A DNA stretch of 25,380 nucleotides from Caldifarciminota bacterium UBA2202 (lineage in GTDB: Bacteria; Hydrothermota; 32-111): NCBI GenBank assembly GCA_002327905.1, contig DCUY01000049.1, positions 155-25,534 on the forward strand, in the 5' to 3' direction. A program made the translations under genes and the position numbers. The notes beneath the pieces are model-generated. The model searched no databases. It saw nothing but the letters and a program-made list of their open reading frames with translations, and had not been told where the DNA came from. Below, piece by piece: positions 1 to 8,559 of this stretch (positions are counted from its first letter, which is position 1; every line of letters starts with the position of its first letter).

Positions 1-28
1 GATGACGTCCTCATTCGCTTTGGGCGCT

Positions 29-93
29 CGGCATACGGCATACGGCACAAGGCACACGGCTCAAGGCTTCTTTGTCTCGTGGCTCACGGCGTC
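29..93. repeat. Degenerate short repeat patch, GGC/ACGGC type
   Basis: A run of near-identical short words built on CATACGGC, CACACGGC and CTCACGGC sits just upstream of the first gene. The same wording, and its reverse complement, recurs in both large repeat spacers (around 7873-8017 and 24665-25313). It is non-coding as far as I can see, and the small open frames crossing it look accidental. Confidence 0.6.
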
Positions 94-105
94 GCAATTA
101 TTCTA

Positions 106-133
106 TTTACAAAAGTATAAGTTGGTGTATAAT
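106..133 (+). promoter_or_regulatory. Putative sigma-70-type promoter for the alpha-2-macroglobulin/pbpC pair
   Basis: TTTACA (106-111) and a perfect TATAAT (128-133) are separated by 16 bases. Transcription would start near 140, giving a leader of about 20 bases with AAGGAG (149-154) before the ATG at 160. This is a consensus match only, without experimental support. Confidence 0.6.
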
Positions 134-159
134 TTTGCTAAACGGGAAAAGGAGAGGTT

Positions 160-3100
160 ATGAAAAAATGTGTGTTTTTGATTTTATTTCTCACAGCAGT
201 TATTGCCGCCAATGTTCAGGTATATGCTCAGACAAAAGATTTGCAGGTCACCACATACAAACCGTCAGGGTTTCTGTATGACAATGTAAAAGAGATTACG
301 ATTATTTTTAATGAGGATATTGTCGAGAAAAACAAAGGAGATGATTTAAATCCGCCTGTGAAAATATTTCCTGAGATAGAGGGCAGATGGGTGTGGAAGA
401 GCAGTAGGCAAATTACATTTTATCCTGACGACAAACTTGATCAGAACAGAAAATATAATGTAAAAGTAAAGAAGGGGCTGAAATCAATTGATAATAAATA
501 CGAGCTGAAAAAGGATTTTGCTTTTGTGTTTGTAAATAATTCAAACAGAGTCGTTTCAGTGATGTTCTTTTCAAACAATAGTTATTCCAATTCGAGCAGA
601 ATGTATCCGTCTGACACTATCTCTTTAACTTTCGTTCATTCTCCTCTCTCTGCGGATGTTGATCGGAAAATATTGGTGTATGATAAATCGACAAATAAAG
701 AGGTTCCGATAAAGATAAAATTTCAAAAAGATACTAAAACAGTCAATATTATTTTCAAGAAACCTCTGAAATGGGGAAAAGATTATCGTCTGGAAGTGGA
801 TTACACGCTGAGGTCGGATGTCGGCGACATGGGCCTTGCATCAGATTATAATCTTGATTTCAGAACAAGAAAAGAGATGCTCCTTTTAAGCCATTCATAT
901 AAAGAATTAGACCCTGATGACGGAGTCTCCCTTGTATTTTCCGAATACATTGATTATGACGACCTTCTTGGGAAAATAAGAGTAATATCAGGCAGAGACA
1001 CTCTTAAAAGCGAAGAATTATACATCTGGCATGATTATGATGAAGAGGTGAAATCCGGAGAGCCGTACAAATTATCATTCTACAAAGAGGGTGAAAAGGA
1101 ATACAAAATAATACTTCCGAAAGGATACGGAAAAGTCAAAAATCAGGAATATCAGTTTAAGATCAAAACTCTGCCGAATACACCGGATTTACGGTTAAAC
1201 GGAGAGACATTTCTTCTTGAATCCTACAAGAGCGGTATTATACCTGTAAAGGCTGTGAATGTTGATTCATTGGCAGTGGTTATATACAGAATTAATGAGA
1301 ATGATTCTCAGAAAATCATTTCAAAAAACATCCCTGTATCTACAAAGAAGAATAAGCATCAGACAATTCCTTTGTATTTTAAGGAGCTTATCTCAGGAAA
1401 GAGCGGATACTATTCAGTCTCACTGACAAACAAAAAGTCAAATCTTCTTGTGGGAAGATACCATGTCAATTTCACGAGATATGCTTTAATGGCTAAAATT
1501 GCATACAATAAAATAATTGTCCTCGCGTATGACCTTGAGACAGGGAAGCCGGTCAAGGACGGAGAGGTCTTCATACCGAAGAAGAATCTTAAAGGAAGAA
1601 CAGACAAGAACGGAACAGTGGAGTTCAATTCCGATTTTGAAAAAATGGAGATGGACGGGTATGCAAATTTGATGATATTCTTCAGAAATGGAGAAGAATC
1701 ATCAGTGCTGAAAATTGATGATAATGCAGAGGGCCCTGACGGCAACAGGAGTATATATACATCTTACGGATACCGCAGAGTATATGACAACAACTGGTCC
1801 TTGAAATATTACAGAGAGGGAAGAATCGGATTTTATCTCTATACTGACAGAGGATTGTATAAACCCGGAGAAGTCGCATATATCAAAGGAATTGTGAGAG
1901 AGATAAATGGTAGCGACTGGGTTTATGCCAAAGATAAGAATGTGGAGGTTTCGATAACAGATTCAAGAAACAAAGAGATAATGAAATTAAAAGCGAAACT
2001 TAATGAATACGGCACATTTGCATTTGCCTGCACTCTCAACACGGCTTCTCCGACAGGTTCCTATTCTGTTCATTGCACCGCAGGCGGAAGAGATGCGTAT
2101 GAAAATTTCAGAGTTGAGGAATTCAAACCCCTTGAATTTGATGTCAAAATGGCTTCAAATAATGACAACATTTATTACGGGGATAATCCTATGGTGAGTG
2201 TTTCAGGAAGGTATCTTTTCGGCTCCCCTATGAACGGGGATTCAATAAGATGGAAAATATCAAGCAGTCAGTACAGATTCTCTCCGAAGGGTTTCTCCGG
2301 ATGGTCATTTTCAACAGGATATTCTTACGAAGATTATTATTATGACGATTACTATTACGGATACAGAAATTTGCTCTTCGAAGGAGAGAGTGCGCTTGAC
2401 TCGGCAGGAATGTTCATGATTAAAAAGAAGATAATGCTTGAAAACAATTCAAATCCTATGATGATAACATATTTTGCAACAGTGAAATCCGCATCAGGAC
2501 AAGAGATTACCCGCTCGACAAATATGATTTATCATCCGACTGACACATATATAGGGCTGAAGATGGACAGGTATGTTTATGATTCAAAGAATAATCCGGT
2601 CATTAAAATAATCGCTGTAAATCCCAATGGTGATTACCTGAAAGGAAAATCATGCGATTTATTAGTGCTCTGCGAGAGATATATTTCAGTTCAGAAGACA
2701 GGCACATACGGCAGAACATACTGGGAGAACAGCTATGTGCAGGATACGATAGTGAACAAAAGAATTGATGTTAAAAACGGGTTCACTGATTTTGAAATAA
2801 AAGAGGAGCTGAAGACAGGGTATTACTCTGTGACAGCGCATTACTCTGAAGAAAAAAACTCGTATAATGTTAATGAGAATTTCTATTTTTGCGGAGACAA
2901 AGAGGGATGGTGGCAGATGAGAGATGACAATTATATAGAGGTAATTCCTGACAAGAAGAGCGGCGAATATGAAATAGGAGACAAGGCGAAGATATTTGTA
3001 AAGACTCCTTACAAGGATTTGAACGGCTATGTCACAATAGAGAGAGAGGGAATATACAAAAAATTCCCTGTTAAAATTAAATCCAATGCTCATATTATCG

Positions 3101-5640
3101 AAGTGCCCATAACGGAAGAGATGCTTCCCAATGCGTATTTTTCAATATTTGTTTACAAAGGGAGGTCATCAAATGAAATCAAAGAGGACACTGTTGATTT
3201 AGGGAAGCCGTATTTCGGCGTGGGATTCTGCAATTTAAAAGTGTCGAGCGAGAAGAGGCGGCAGAGTGTCGAAATAAAAATAGATAAAGAGTCATACAAA
3301 CCTCAAGAGACAGTGAAAGGCAGTGTGCAGGTATTAAACAGCAGTAAAAAGGGAACAGGGGCTGAGGTCTCCATTGCTGTTGTTGACCTCGGCATTTTGA
3401 ATCTTATAGGTTTTGAAACTCCGAATCCGTTTAAGGAATTTTATAAAAACAGAAATCACGATGTATCAATGGCTACAAATGCGGGAGATATTGTCGGAGA
3501 GAGGAATTACGGAGAGAAGGGGGAGAATAGGGGAGGAGACGGAGGCATGGACAAATTCAGGGCGGAGTTTCTGCCCATAATATATTTTAAGGCGCAGGTT
3601 GCAACCGATGCGTCTGGAAAAGCGGACTTTGAATTCAAGCTTCCGGACAATCTTACCACATTCAGAATAATGGCAGTCTCATGCAATGAAACCGATTTTG
3701 GAAACGGAGAGAAGGATTTTATTGTGAAGAAGGATTTTATGCTGAATCAGTCTCTTCCGAATTTTGTAAGGGACGGAGACACTTTCATAGGAGGCGCTGT
3801 CGCTGTGAATATGACAGAAAAAGACGGAGATTATCGAGTGGAGTGCACTGCAGAAGGAGCTGAAATAATTGAGCAGTATAATGATTCGGGAATGCTGAAA
3901 TCCGGAGAAAAAAAAGAGATTCTGTGTAAGTTCCTCGTTGACACTGACAAAGATACGGTTGTGCTGAAATTCAAAGGGGCTTTAAACAGCGAGAATGACA
4001 ATCTCATGATAAAACTCCCTGTGAGAAAAAATCCTCTGATTCACTTTGCGGGAATATATGAATCGACTGAGGAGAGAGAGAATATGCATCAAATAAATCT
4101 CTCTGAAATAAAAAAAGCGAATTTGAAAGTGACTTTTTCATCTACCGGAATGAATGACATTAAAGAGGCCACAAGGTATCTCTTTGACTATCCGTACGGA
4201 TGCCTTGAGCAGAGAACATCCAAAGTATTTCCTCTGATAATCGGAGAGGATTTGATAAACACCTTTGATATTGGAGAGATAAAGGGAAAGACAATTAAAA
4301 ATATTGTTAAAGAGTATTTGAATATGCTCTCTTCATACCAACAGCAGAGCGGAGGATTTTCAATATGGACTAAGCAGGGTGACCCGGTCAATCCGTATCT
4401 TACAAATTATGTAGTTTATATAATGAATTATGCAAAGAAGAACGGATATAAAATCGATGAAAATGTATATGCGAATGCATTGAATTATGTGAGGACAATA
4501 GCTGGGGGAACTGCAAAGTCGCCTTACTTTGAGTGGTATTCGCATCAGTCCACTGATGCCACAAAACTCTTTTCTACTTATCTCTTAAAGCTCGCAAAAC
4601 AGAATTATGATTCTTACATTCAGCAGTATGCCGACAAGGTAGAGCAGATGTCGGGAGAGGGCCTCGGATGGTTGCTTCTGCTTATAAACGGGGATAAGAA
4701 ATACGATAAAATCAGAGCAAGAGTCTTTGAAAGAATAAATGTTCTTGCAAAGTATGAAGGTATGTATGCATATTTTGAAATTGACGAGAAGTTATATGAT
4801 GAAATCTACAGTTCGTCAGTAAAGACAACTTCACTGATAATGTATGCCCTTCTTGAAGAGAAGGGAAAAAAATTCAATGATGCGGAAAAATTCATCTTTT
4901 GGCTTTTAAAGAGGCGCTCAGCAGGAGGATACTGGTCAAATACTCAGGATAATGCATTCGCAATAATGGCTATGGATAAATATTTCAAGGTTTTTGAAAG
5001 CTCTGAGCCCAACTTCAAAGCATCAGTGTCTGTTGACAAGAAGAAAATCTTTGAAGAGGCATTCAAGGGGTATTCTTTACAGCAGTCGGAGAATGAGACA
5101 GTCCTTGAAGGGGCTTCCAAAAAAGAAGTGACTGTAAATAAAACAGGAGAGGGCAGACTCTATTACTCGCTGATAGTCTCATACGGCGCGCCATCAGAGA
5201 TTGGAGCGATAAACAACGGCTTTGAAGTGACGAAGGCAATAACACCTTACCAGCATGATTCAAATGAATTCATAAGAGGCAGAATGTACAAAGTGACTTT
5301 GCATATAAAAACAGAGAGTGAAAGAATGTATGTGGCTGTTGACGACCCTGTGCCTGCAGGATTTGAAATTGTGAATACCGCATTTGCAACAAATGAGGGA
5401 ATCACAGAAGACCAGCGCGAGTATTACGGATGGTGGTTCGGCAATTTCAATCACACTGAAAAATATTTTGACAGATATGTATTATTCGCAGATTGGCTCA
5501 ACAAGGGCGAATATACAAAAACATATTATATTAAAGCGATATACCCGGGAAAATATTATATGCCTCCGACAAAAGCGGAGGAGATGTATACACCGGGAAT
5601 ATACGGCTCTTCAGAATCTAAATGGGTAGAAATAAAGTAA
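160..5640 (+). CDS. Bacterial alpha-2-macroglobulin family protein (thioester type)
   Basis: This is a predicted periplasmic protease trap. A protease cutting the bait region would expose a reactive thioester that couples covalently to it. The 1826-residue product starts with a signal peptide (basic start, hydrophobic core, likely cut after VYA near residue 23). There is no lipobox cysteine, unlike the lipoprotein ECAM/YfhM of E. coli, so it is probably soluble. The macroglobulin-domain signature TDRGLYKPG is at 562-570. A Gly/Glu-rich bait-like stretch lies near 1108-1130, followed by the conserved DNLTTFRIMAV around 1163. The thioester motif CLEQ is intact (C1348 to Q1351), with an alpha/alpha-barrel-like region after it and a receptor-binding-like domain in roughly the last 200 residues. 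A Tyr-rich insert lies near 722-736. AAGGAG at 149-154 supports the ATG. The stop overlaps pbpC by 19 bases, the usual partnership, in which trap and wall synthase guard the envelope together. Confidence 0.96.
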   Translation: MKKCVFLILFLTAVIAANVQVYAQTKDLQVTTYKPSGFLYDNVKEITIIFNEDIVEKNKGDDLNPPVKIFPEIEGRWVWKSSRQITFYPDDKLDQNRKYNVKVKKGLKSIDNKYELKKDFAFVFVNNSNRVVSVMFFSNNSYSNSSRMYPSDTISLTFVHSPLSADVDRKILVYDKSTNKEVPIKIKFQKDTKTVNIIFKKPLKWGKDYRLEVDYTLRSDVGDMGLASDYNLDFRTRKEMLLLSHSYKELDPDDGVSLVFSEYIDYDDLLGKIRVISGRDTLKSEELYIWHDYDEEVKSGEPYKLSFYKEGEKEYKIILPKGYGKVKNQEYQFKIKTLPNTPDLRLNGETFLLESYKSGIIPVKAVNVDSLAVVIYRINENDSQKIISKNIPVSTKKNKHQTIPLYFKELISGKSGYYSVSLTNKKSNLLVGRYHVNFTRYALMAKIAYNKIIVLAYDLETGKPVKDGEVFIPKKNLKGRTDKNGTVEFNSDFEKMEMDGYANLMIFFRNGEESSVLKIDDNAEGPDGNRSIYTSYGYRRVYDNNWSLKYYREGRIGFYLYTDRGLYKPGEVAYIKGIVREINGSDWVYAKDKNVEVSITDSRNKEIMKLKAKLNEYGTFAFACTLNTASPTGSYSVHCTAGGRDAYENFRVEEFKPLEFDVKMASNNDNIYYGDNPMVSVSGRYLFGSPMNGDSIRWKISSSQYRFSPKGFSGWSFSTGYSYEDYYYDDYYYGYRNLLFEGESALDSAGMFMIKKKIMLENNSNPMMITYFATVKSASGQEITRSTNMIYHPTDTYIGLKMDRYVYDSKNNPVIKIIAVNPNGDYLKGKSCDLLVLCERYISVQKTGTYGRTYWENSYVQDTIVNKRIDVKNGFTDFEIKEELKTGYYSVTAHYSEEKNSYNVNENFYFCGDKEGWWQMRDDNYIEVIPDKKSGEYEIGDKAKIFVKTPYKDLNGYVTIEREGIYKKFPVKIKSNAHIIEVPITEEMLPNAYFSIFVYKGRSSNEIKEDTVDLGKPYFGVGFCNLKVSSEKRRQSVEIKIDKESYKPQETVKGSVQVLNSSKKGTGAEVSIAVVDLGILNLIGFETPNPFKEFYKNRNHDVSMATNAGDIVGERNYGEKGENRGGDGGMDKFRAEFLPIIYFKAQVATDASGKADFEFKLPDNLTTFRIMAVSCNETDFGNGEKDFIVKKDFMLNQSLPNFVRDGDTFIGGAVAVNMTEKDGDYRVECTAEGAEIIEQYNDSGMLKSGEKKEILCKFLVDTDKDTVVLKFKGALNSENDNLMIKLPVRKNPLIHFAGIYESTEERENMHQINLSEIKKANLKVTFSSTGMNDIKEATRYLFDYPYGCLEQRTSKVFPLIIGEDLINTFDIGEIKGKTIKNIVKEYLNMLSSYQQQSGGFSIWTKQGDPVNPYLTNYVVYIMNYAKKNGYKIDENVYANALNYVRTIAGGTAKSPYFEWYSHQSTDATKLFSTYLLKLAKQNYDSYIQQYADKVEQMSGEGLGWLLLLINGDKKYDKIRARVFERINVLAKYEGMYAYFEIDEKLYDEIYSSSVKTTSLIMYALLEEKGKKFNDAEKFIFWLLKRRSAGGYWSNTQDNAFAIMAMDKYFKVFESSEPNFKASVSVDKKKIFEEAFKGYSLQQSENETVLEGASKKEVTVNKTGEGRLYYSLIVSYGAPSEIGAINNGFEVTKAITPYQHDSNEFIRGRMYKVTLHIKTESERMYVAVDDPVPAGFEIVNTAFATNEGITEDQREYYGWWFGNFNHTEKYFDRYVLFADWLNKGEYTKTYYIKAIYPGKYYMPPTKAEEMYTPGIYGSSESKWVEIK

Positions 5641-7805
5641 AAATTGTTGTACTGCCCTTAGTATTTCTCTTTGTTCTCTTTGCTCTCTTTTTTCTTATTC
5701 CTGTGAATAAGTGCAAAGCGAGAGGAGTAAACGAATGGTCAAGAAGAATCTATGACAGGAACAGTATTCTTCTAAGAGAGATTCCTTCATCCGAGTATTT
5801 TGTCTCCTCATGGACGCCCATTGACTCAATTCCCGAATATGTATTAAAGTGTTTTGTTCAGAAGGAGGACAAGAGGTTCTATTCTCATTTTGGAATAGAT
5901 ATTCTTTCAATGGCGCGCGCTTTAAGGCAGAATATCAAAAACAGAAGGATAATTTCAGGAGCTTCGACAATCACAATGCAGACAGCGAGAATCATTTACT
6001 CTCTGCAACAGCCGAAACTCATAAGGAAAATTCTTGAAATTCTCTATTCAATAAAATTAGAGATTCATCTGACAAAGAGAGAGATACTTGAAATCTATCT
6101 CAACAGAACTCATTTCGGAAATAATATTTATGGAATTGCATCCACTTCAGAGACATATTTTTCAAAATCAGCGGCATCTCTCTCTCTCAAAGAAGCATCC
6201 ATGCTTGCCGTCACTCTTCAGGCTCCCTCCGTATATAATCCTATTGTCAACAGGAGGAGCAGTGAAATGGCGGATGCTCTGCTTAAAGAGATGGCTTCTG
6301 ACAATATCATCAGCAGTGAAGAATACGGGAGAGCAGTCAAAGAAAAAGCGGAGGCGAATAAAGAGAAATTGAAATTTCGTCTTCCCCACCTGTGCGACAG
6401 AGTCATATTTGAGCTTAAAGACAAAAAATGGATAAAGGCATTTACATCTGCTGACTGCGCTCTGCAGGAAGAGCTTGAAGAGATAATAAAGACCTCGCTT
6501 GACCCTTTGGAGGATATGAATGTGACAAACGGTTCAATAATGATAACCGATTCGCGCACAGGAGATGTCTTAGTCATGATAGGATCAAAAGAATACTTTT
6601 CGGATAATATTGACGGACAGTACAATGCTTGCTATGGAATGCGCTCTCCGGGCTCGTCTTTAAAACCATTCACATATTCATTGGGGCTTTTGAACGGGTA
6701 CAATGCTTCATCAATAATTATGGACGAACCGACATACTTTAAAGAGGTATGGGGGGATTTCAAACCTGAGAATTATGATTTTAAGTTCCACGGACCTGTT
6801 ACTCTTCGGCAGGCATTGGGATGCTCCTACAATGTTCCCGCATGCAAAGTTCTTGATTCCATAGGAGTGGACAAACTATACGGAATTTTAAAAAAGATGA
6901 ATTTTGATATGCACTCAAAGGGTCCGAATGACTATGGAGTGGCTTTGACTCTTGGGAGTATGTCAGTCTCTCTCTTTGAGCTTGTTTCGGGGTATAGCGT
7001 CTTTGCAAACAAGGGCTGTCAGACGAGTCCGCAGATTATTGATTCATATATGCTTGAAAACGGGAAGATAATAAGAATGAAAAAGGAAAAAGAGAAGAGG
7101 ATTTTCCCCGAGTGGACAGCATTTCTTATGGGTGATATCCTCTCGGATAATAATGCGCGAATTCCGGCATTTGACATGGAAAATCCATTCAAATTCAAAT
7201 TTTATGTAGGAGCAAAGACAGGAACCTCAAAAAATTATAAAGACAATTTTGCAGTCGGCTTCACTGACAGGTATATAATAGGAGTGTGGGTGGGAAACAA
7301 TGACGAGTCGCCTATGGTCGGTGTCTCCGGAATGACAGGTGCAGGACCTCTATTCAGAAATGCTGTCATGACTCTTTCAAAATACTATAACATAGGAGAT
7401 TATCCTTCAACTCCCGATTCAATCTTAAAAACGGAAGTGTGCTCCAAAAGCGGAAAATCCGTATCAAATAAATGCAGAGAAAAATACATTGACTGGATTC
7501 ATATTTCCGAAATTTCCGAAAAATGCACAATCTGCGGAAATGAAACAAAAAAGATACAGAGGATAAAATATCCTGACAATGGAGATGTCTTCGTGATTGA
7601 CAGGGATTTTGATTTAAAGAGGCAGATGTTTGAAGTGATTATCGATGGCGATAAAAAAGATATGACATTGATGATAGACGGCAATGTAGTGAAAGAGAGA
7701 GGAGAGGATAAGAAAATATTTTTCAATCTAAAAACTGGCAAACACACAATTGAGCTTTACTCCGATACTCTCCTTATCGACAAAGTCATCTTTTTAGTGC
7801 AGTAA
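5622..7805 (+). CDS. pbpC: Penicillin-binding protein 1C (bifunctional glycosyltransferase/transpeptidase)
   Basis: This class A penicillin-binding protein polymerises lipid II and may crosslink peptidoglycan at the outer face of the inner membrane. It has 727 residues. An N-terminal membrane anchor spans about 7-27. The GT51 domain shows EDKRFYSHFGID (82-93, with catalytic Glu), GASTITMQ (113-120) and a KREILEIYLN motif (152-161). The transpeptidase domain has SSLK (345-348, nucleophile S345), SYN (402-404) and KTGTS (532-536), so both activities look intact. After the transpeptidase there is a Cys-containing linker, with CSKSGK and CTICG pairs, and a beta-rich C-terminal domain of the PBP1C type. 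The ATG at 5622 lies inside the end of the alpha-2-macroglobulin gene, implying translational coupling. The same gene pair is widely conserved. Confidence 0.96.
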   Translation: MGRNKVKIVVLPLVFLFVLFALFFLIPVNKCKARGVNEWSRRIYDRNSILLREIPSSEYFVSSWTPIDSIPEYVLKCFVQKEDKRFYSHFGIDILSMARALRQNIKNRRIISGASTITMQTARIIYSLQQPKLIRKILEILYSIKLEIHLTKREILEIYLNRTHFGNNIYGIASTSETYFSKSAASLSLKEASMLAVTLQAPSVYNPIVNRRSSEMADALLKEMASDNIISSEEYGRAVKEKAEANKEKLKFRLPHLCDRVIFELKDKKWIKAFTSADCALQEELEEIIKTSLDPLEDMNVTNGSIMITDSRTGDVLVMIGSKEYFSDNIDGQYNACYGMRSPGSSLKPFTYSLGLLNGYNASSIIMDEPTYFKEVWGDFKPENYDFKFHGPVTLRQALGCSYNVPACKVLDSIGVDKLYGILKKMNFDMHSKGPNDYGVALTLGSMSVSLFELVSGYSVFANKGCQTSPQIIDSYMLENGKIIRMKKEKEKRIFPEWTAFLMGDILSDNNARIPAFDMENPFKFKFYVGAKTGTSKNYKDNFAVGFTDRYIIGVWVGNNDESPMVGVSGMTGAGPLFRNAVMTLSKYYNIGDYPSTPDSILKTEVCSKSGKSVSNKCREKYIDWIHISEISEKCTICGNETKKIQRIKYPDNGDVFVIDRDFDLKRQMFEVIIDGDKKDMTLMIDGNVVKERGEDKKIFFNLKTGKHTIELYSDTLLIDKVIFLVQ

Positions 7806-7826
7806 CTTACGCCACTCTTTGCTCTG

Positions 7827-7859
7827 AACTATAAACTATTAACCATCAACTATTAACTG
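7827..7859 (+). repeat. Tandem heptamer repeat (AACTATT type)
   Basis: Four consecutive 7-base units (AACTATA, AACTATT, AACCATC, AACTATT) are followed by a partial AACTG. Reverse-complement copies lie at 25155-25187 and 25323-25355. Confidence 0.75.
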
Positions 7860-7921
7860 TTTTTCTTTGCTCCGGTTCACGGCGTCTTCGTCACCAGCAT
7901 ACCAGCTTACTATTTTTTTGT

Positions 7922-7968
7922 CCGTCATTGCGATGAGTCCTCGAAGAAGCAATCTCTATGCTTCTATT
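7922..7968 (+). repeat. Dispersed repeat family B, copy 1 (CCGTCATTGCGATGAG ... GAAGCAATCTC)
   Basis: A CGTCATTGCGA head and a GAAGCAATCTCTATGCTTC tail with internal dyad symmetry. Related copies are at 8101-8141 (same strand) and 24771-24816 (opposite strand). Elements with this wording are common intergenic repeats in many bacterial genomes (general knowledge). Confidence 0.7.
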
Positions 7969-8047
7969 CGGTATTTTGAATTCTCTTGCGCAAGGCCCAT
8001 GGCGCACGGCGTGCGAAGCACTCTGATGCCCCCGCCGCCTTCTGTCC

Positions 8048-8095
8048 GTCATGATGAACTACGCAATAGTTATCTCTACTGTGAAGCATCTATCA
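8048..8095 (+). repeat. Dispersed repeat family A, degenerate copy
   Basis: It starts GTCAT and ends CTACTGTGAAGCATCTATC. It is a diverged relative of the copies at 8188-8236 and 8311-8356. It is followed directly by a family B copy (8101-8141). The same A-B composite occurs reverse-complemented at 24771-24867. Confidence 0.55.
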
Positions 8096-8100
8096 ACAAT

Positions 8101-8141
8101 TCCGTGCGAGGCGTCTTCGCCGAAGCAATCTCCTTGCTTCT
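8101..8141 (+). repeat. Dispersed repeat family B, copy 2
   Basis: It contains GCGAGGCGTCTTCGCCGAAG and then CAATCTC. A 30-base core is identical to the reverse complement of the right-hand copy near 24786-24815, making this the best-conserved left/right match. Confidence 0.7.
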
Positions 8142-8187
8142 ATTCATCTCTTTACCCTTTACCTTTTACCCATTACCTGTCTTTTCT

Positions 8188-8236
8188 GTCATTCCAAACG
8201 CCTCTTATCACTATTCTACTGTGAAAAATCTATCAA
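8188..8236 (+). repeat. Dispersed repeat family A, copy 2
   Basis: It begins GTCATTCCAAACGCCTCT and ends CTGTGAAAAATCTATCAA. The same family occurs at 8311-8356, and in reverse at 24562-24608 and 24822-24867. Confidence 0.7.
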
Positions 8237-8238
8237 AA

Positions 8239-8308
8239 AAAAGTATAAAGTATACTCCGTCCCTAAAGTAAAATAAAAAGTATAAAGTATACTCCGTCCC
8301 TAAAGTAA
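8239..8308 (+). repeat. Two-copy tandem repeat, 33-base unit at 37-base spacing
   Basis: Two identical 33-base units (8239-8271 and 8276-8308) start AAAAGTATAAAGTATAC and end TCCGTCCCTAAAGTAA. Read on the minus strand each begins with AGGGACGGAGTATAC, which resembles the GGGGACGGTGCATG units at 24889 and 25074. This suggests one broader family. Confidence 0.75.
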
Positions 8309-8310
8309 GT

Positions 8311-8356
8311 GTCATTCTGAACGCCTCTTATCACTGTTCTTGTGTGAAGAATCTAT
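8311..8356 (+). repeat. Dispersed repeat family A, copy 3
   Basis: It begins GTCATTCTGAACGCCTC and ends GTGTGAAGAATCTATC. It is the closest left-hand match to the reverse copy at 24562-24608. Confidence 0.75.
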
Positions 8357-8413
8357 CAAAAAAAAAGTCAAAAAGTCAAGCACCGAATGAAATCAATTTC
8401 CCAATGGCATATC

Positions 8414-8442
8414 TTGCATTTTTATATTTTTAGTGATAAAAT
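8414..8442 (+). promoter_or_regulatory. Putative promoter of the rmuC-hsd operon
   Basis: TTGCAT (8414-8419) and TAAAAT (8437-8442) are separated by 17 bases, in the AT-rich stretch that follows the repeat block. Transcription from about 8449 would give a leader of about 95 bases before the rmuC start. No other obvious promoter precedes the tightly packed genes that follow. Consensus match only. Confidence 0.45.
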
Positions 8443-8472
8443 GATTTAAATTATCAAAACAAGAGGGCAGAA

Positions 8473-8559
8473 ATGAATGGAAAGTCAATTTTTAATTTTG
8501 TAATTCAATATCATTTAATGGAGAAAGACAACATGGAGGTTTTGTGTATATTTTGCTAA
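8473..8559 (+). other. Possible 28-codon leader ORF overlapping the rmuC start
   Basis: An ATG preceded by GAGGGCAGAA opens a 28-codon frame. It ends in TAA at 8557-8559, just past the rmuC GTG at 8544. A ribosome terminating there could re-initiate on rmuC. No similarity is recognised, and the frame may be chance in AT-rich DNA. Confidence 0.2.

Larger units (their letters stand above)
7806..8413. other. Gene-free spacer filled with several repeat families
   Basis: No credible gene lies here. An open frame of 134 codons at 7867-8271 simply reads through repeat units and has no ribosome site. The stretch contains heptamer repeats (7827-7859), ACCAGC words (7892-7909), CACGGCGT words (7873-7890 and 7990-8017), two units of a CGTCATTGCG family, three of a GTCATTCTGAACGCCTC family, and a 37-base-period tandem pair. 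I see no clear rho-independent terminator for pbpC. All these families reappear reverse-complemented at 24.5-25.4 kb. Confidence 0.75.

Noticed and set aside
72..281. Open frame of 69 codons overlapping the alpha-2-macroglobulin start
   Set aside because: It begins in repeat sequence and runs out of frame through the signal-peptide region of a much better supported gene.
7867..8271. Open frame of 134 codons on the + strand
   Set aside because: It reads straight through repeat families A and B, has no ribosome site, and the same peptide words appear in the accidental frames of the mirrored repeat block.
7806..8413. CRISPR array
   Set aside because: Repeats are of several kinds, unevenly spaced and degenerate. 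The one exact pair has a 4-base gap, so there are no spacers, and no cas gene is present.
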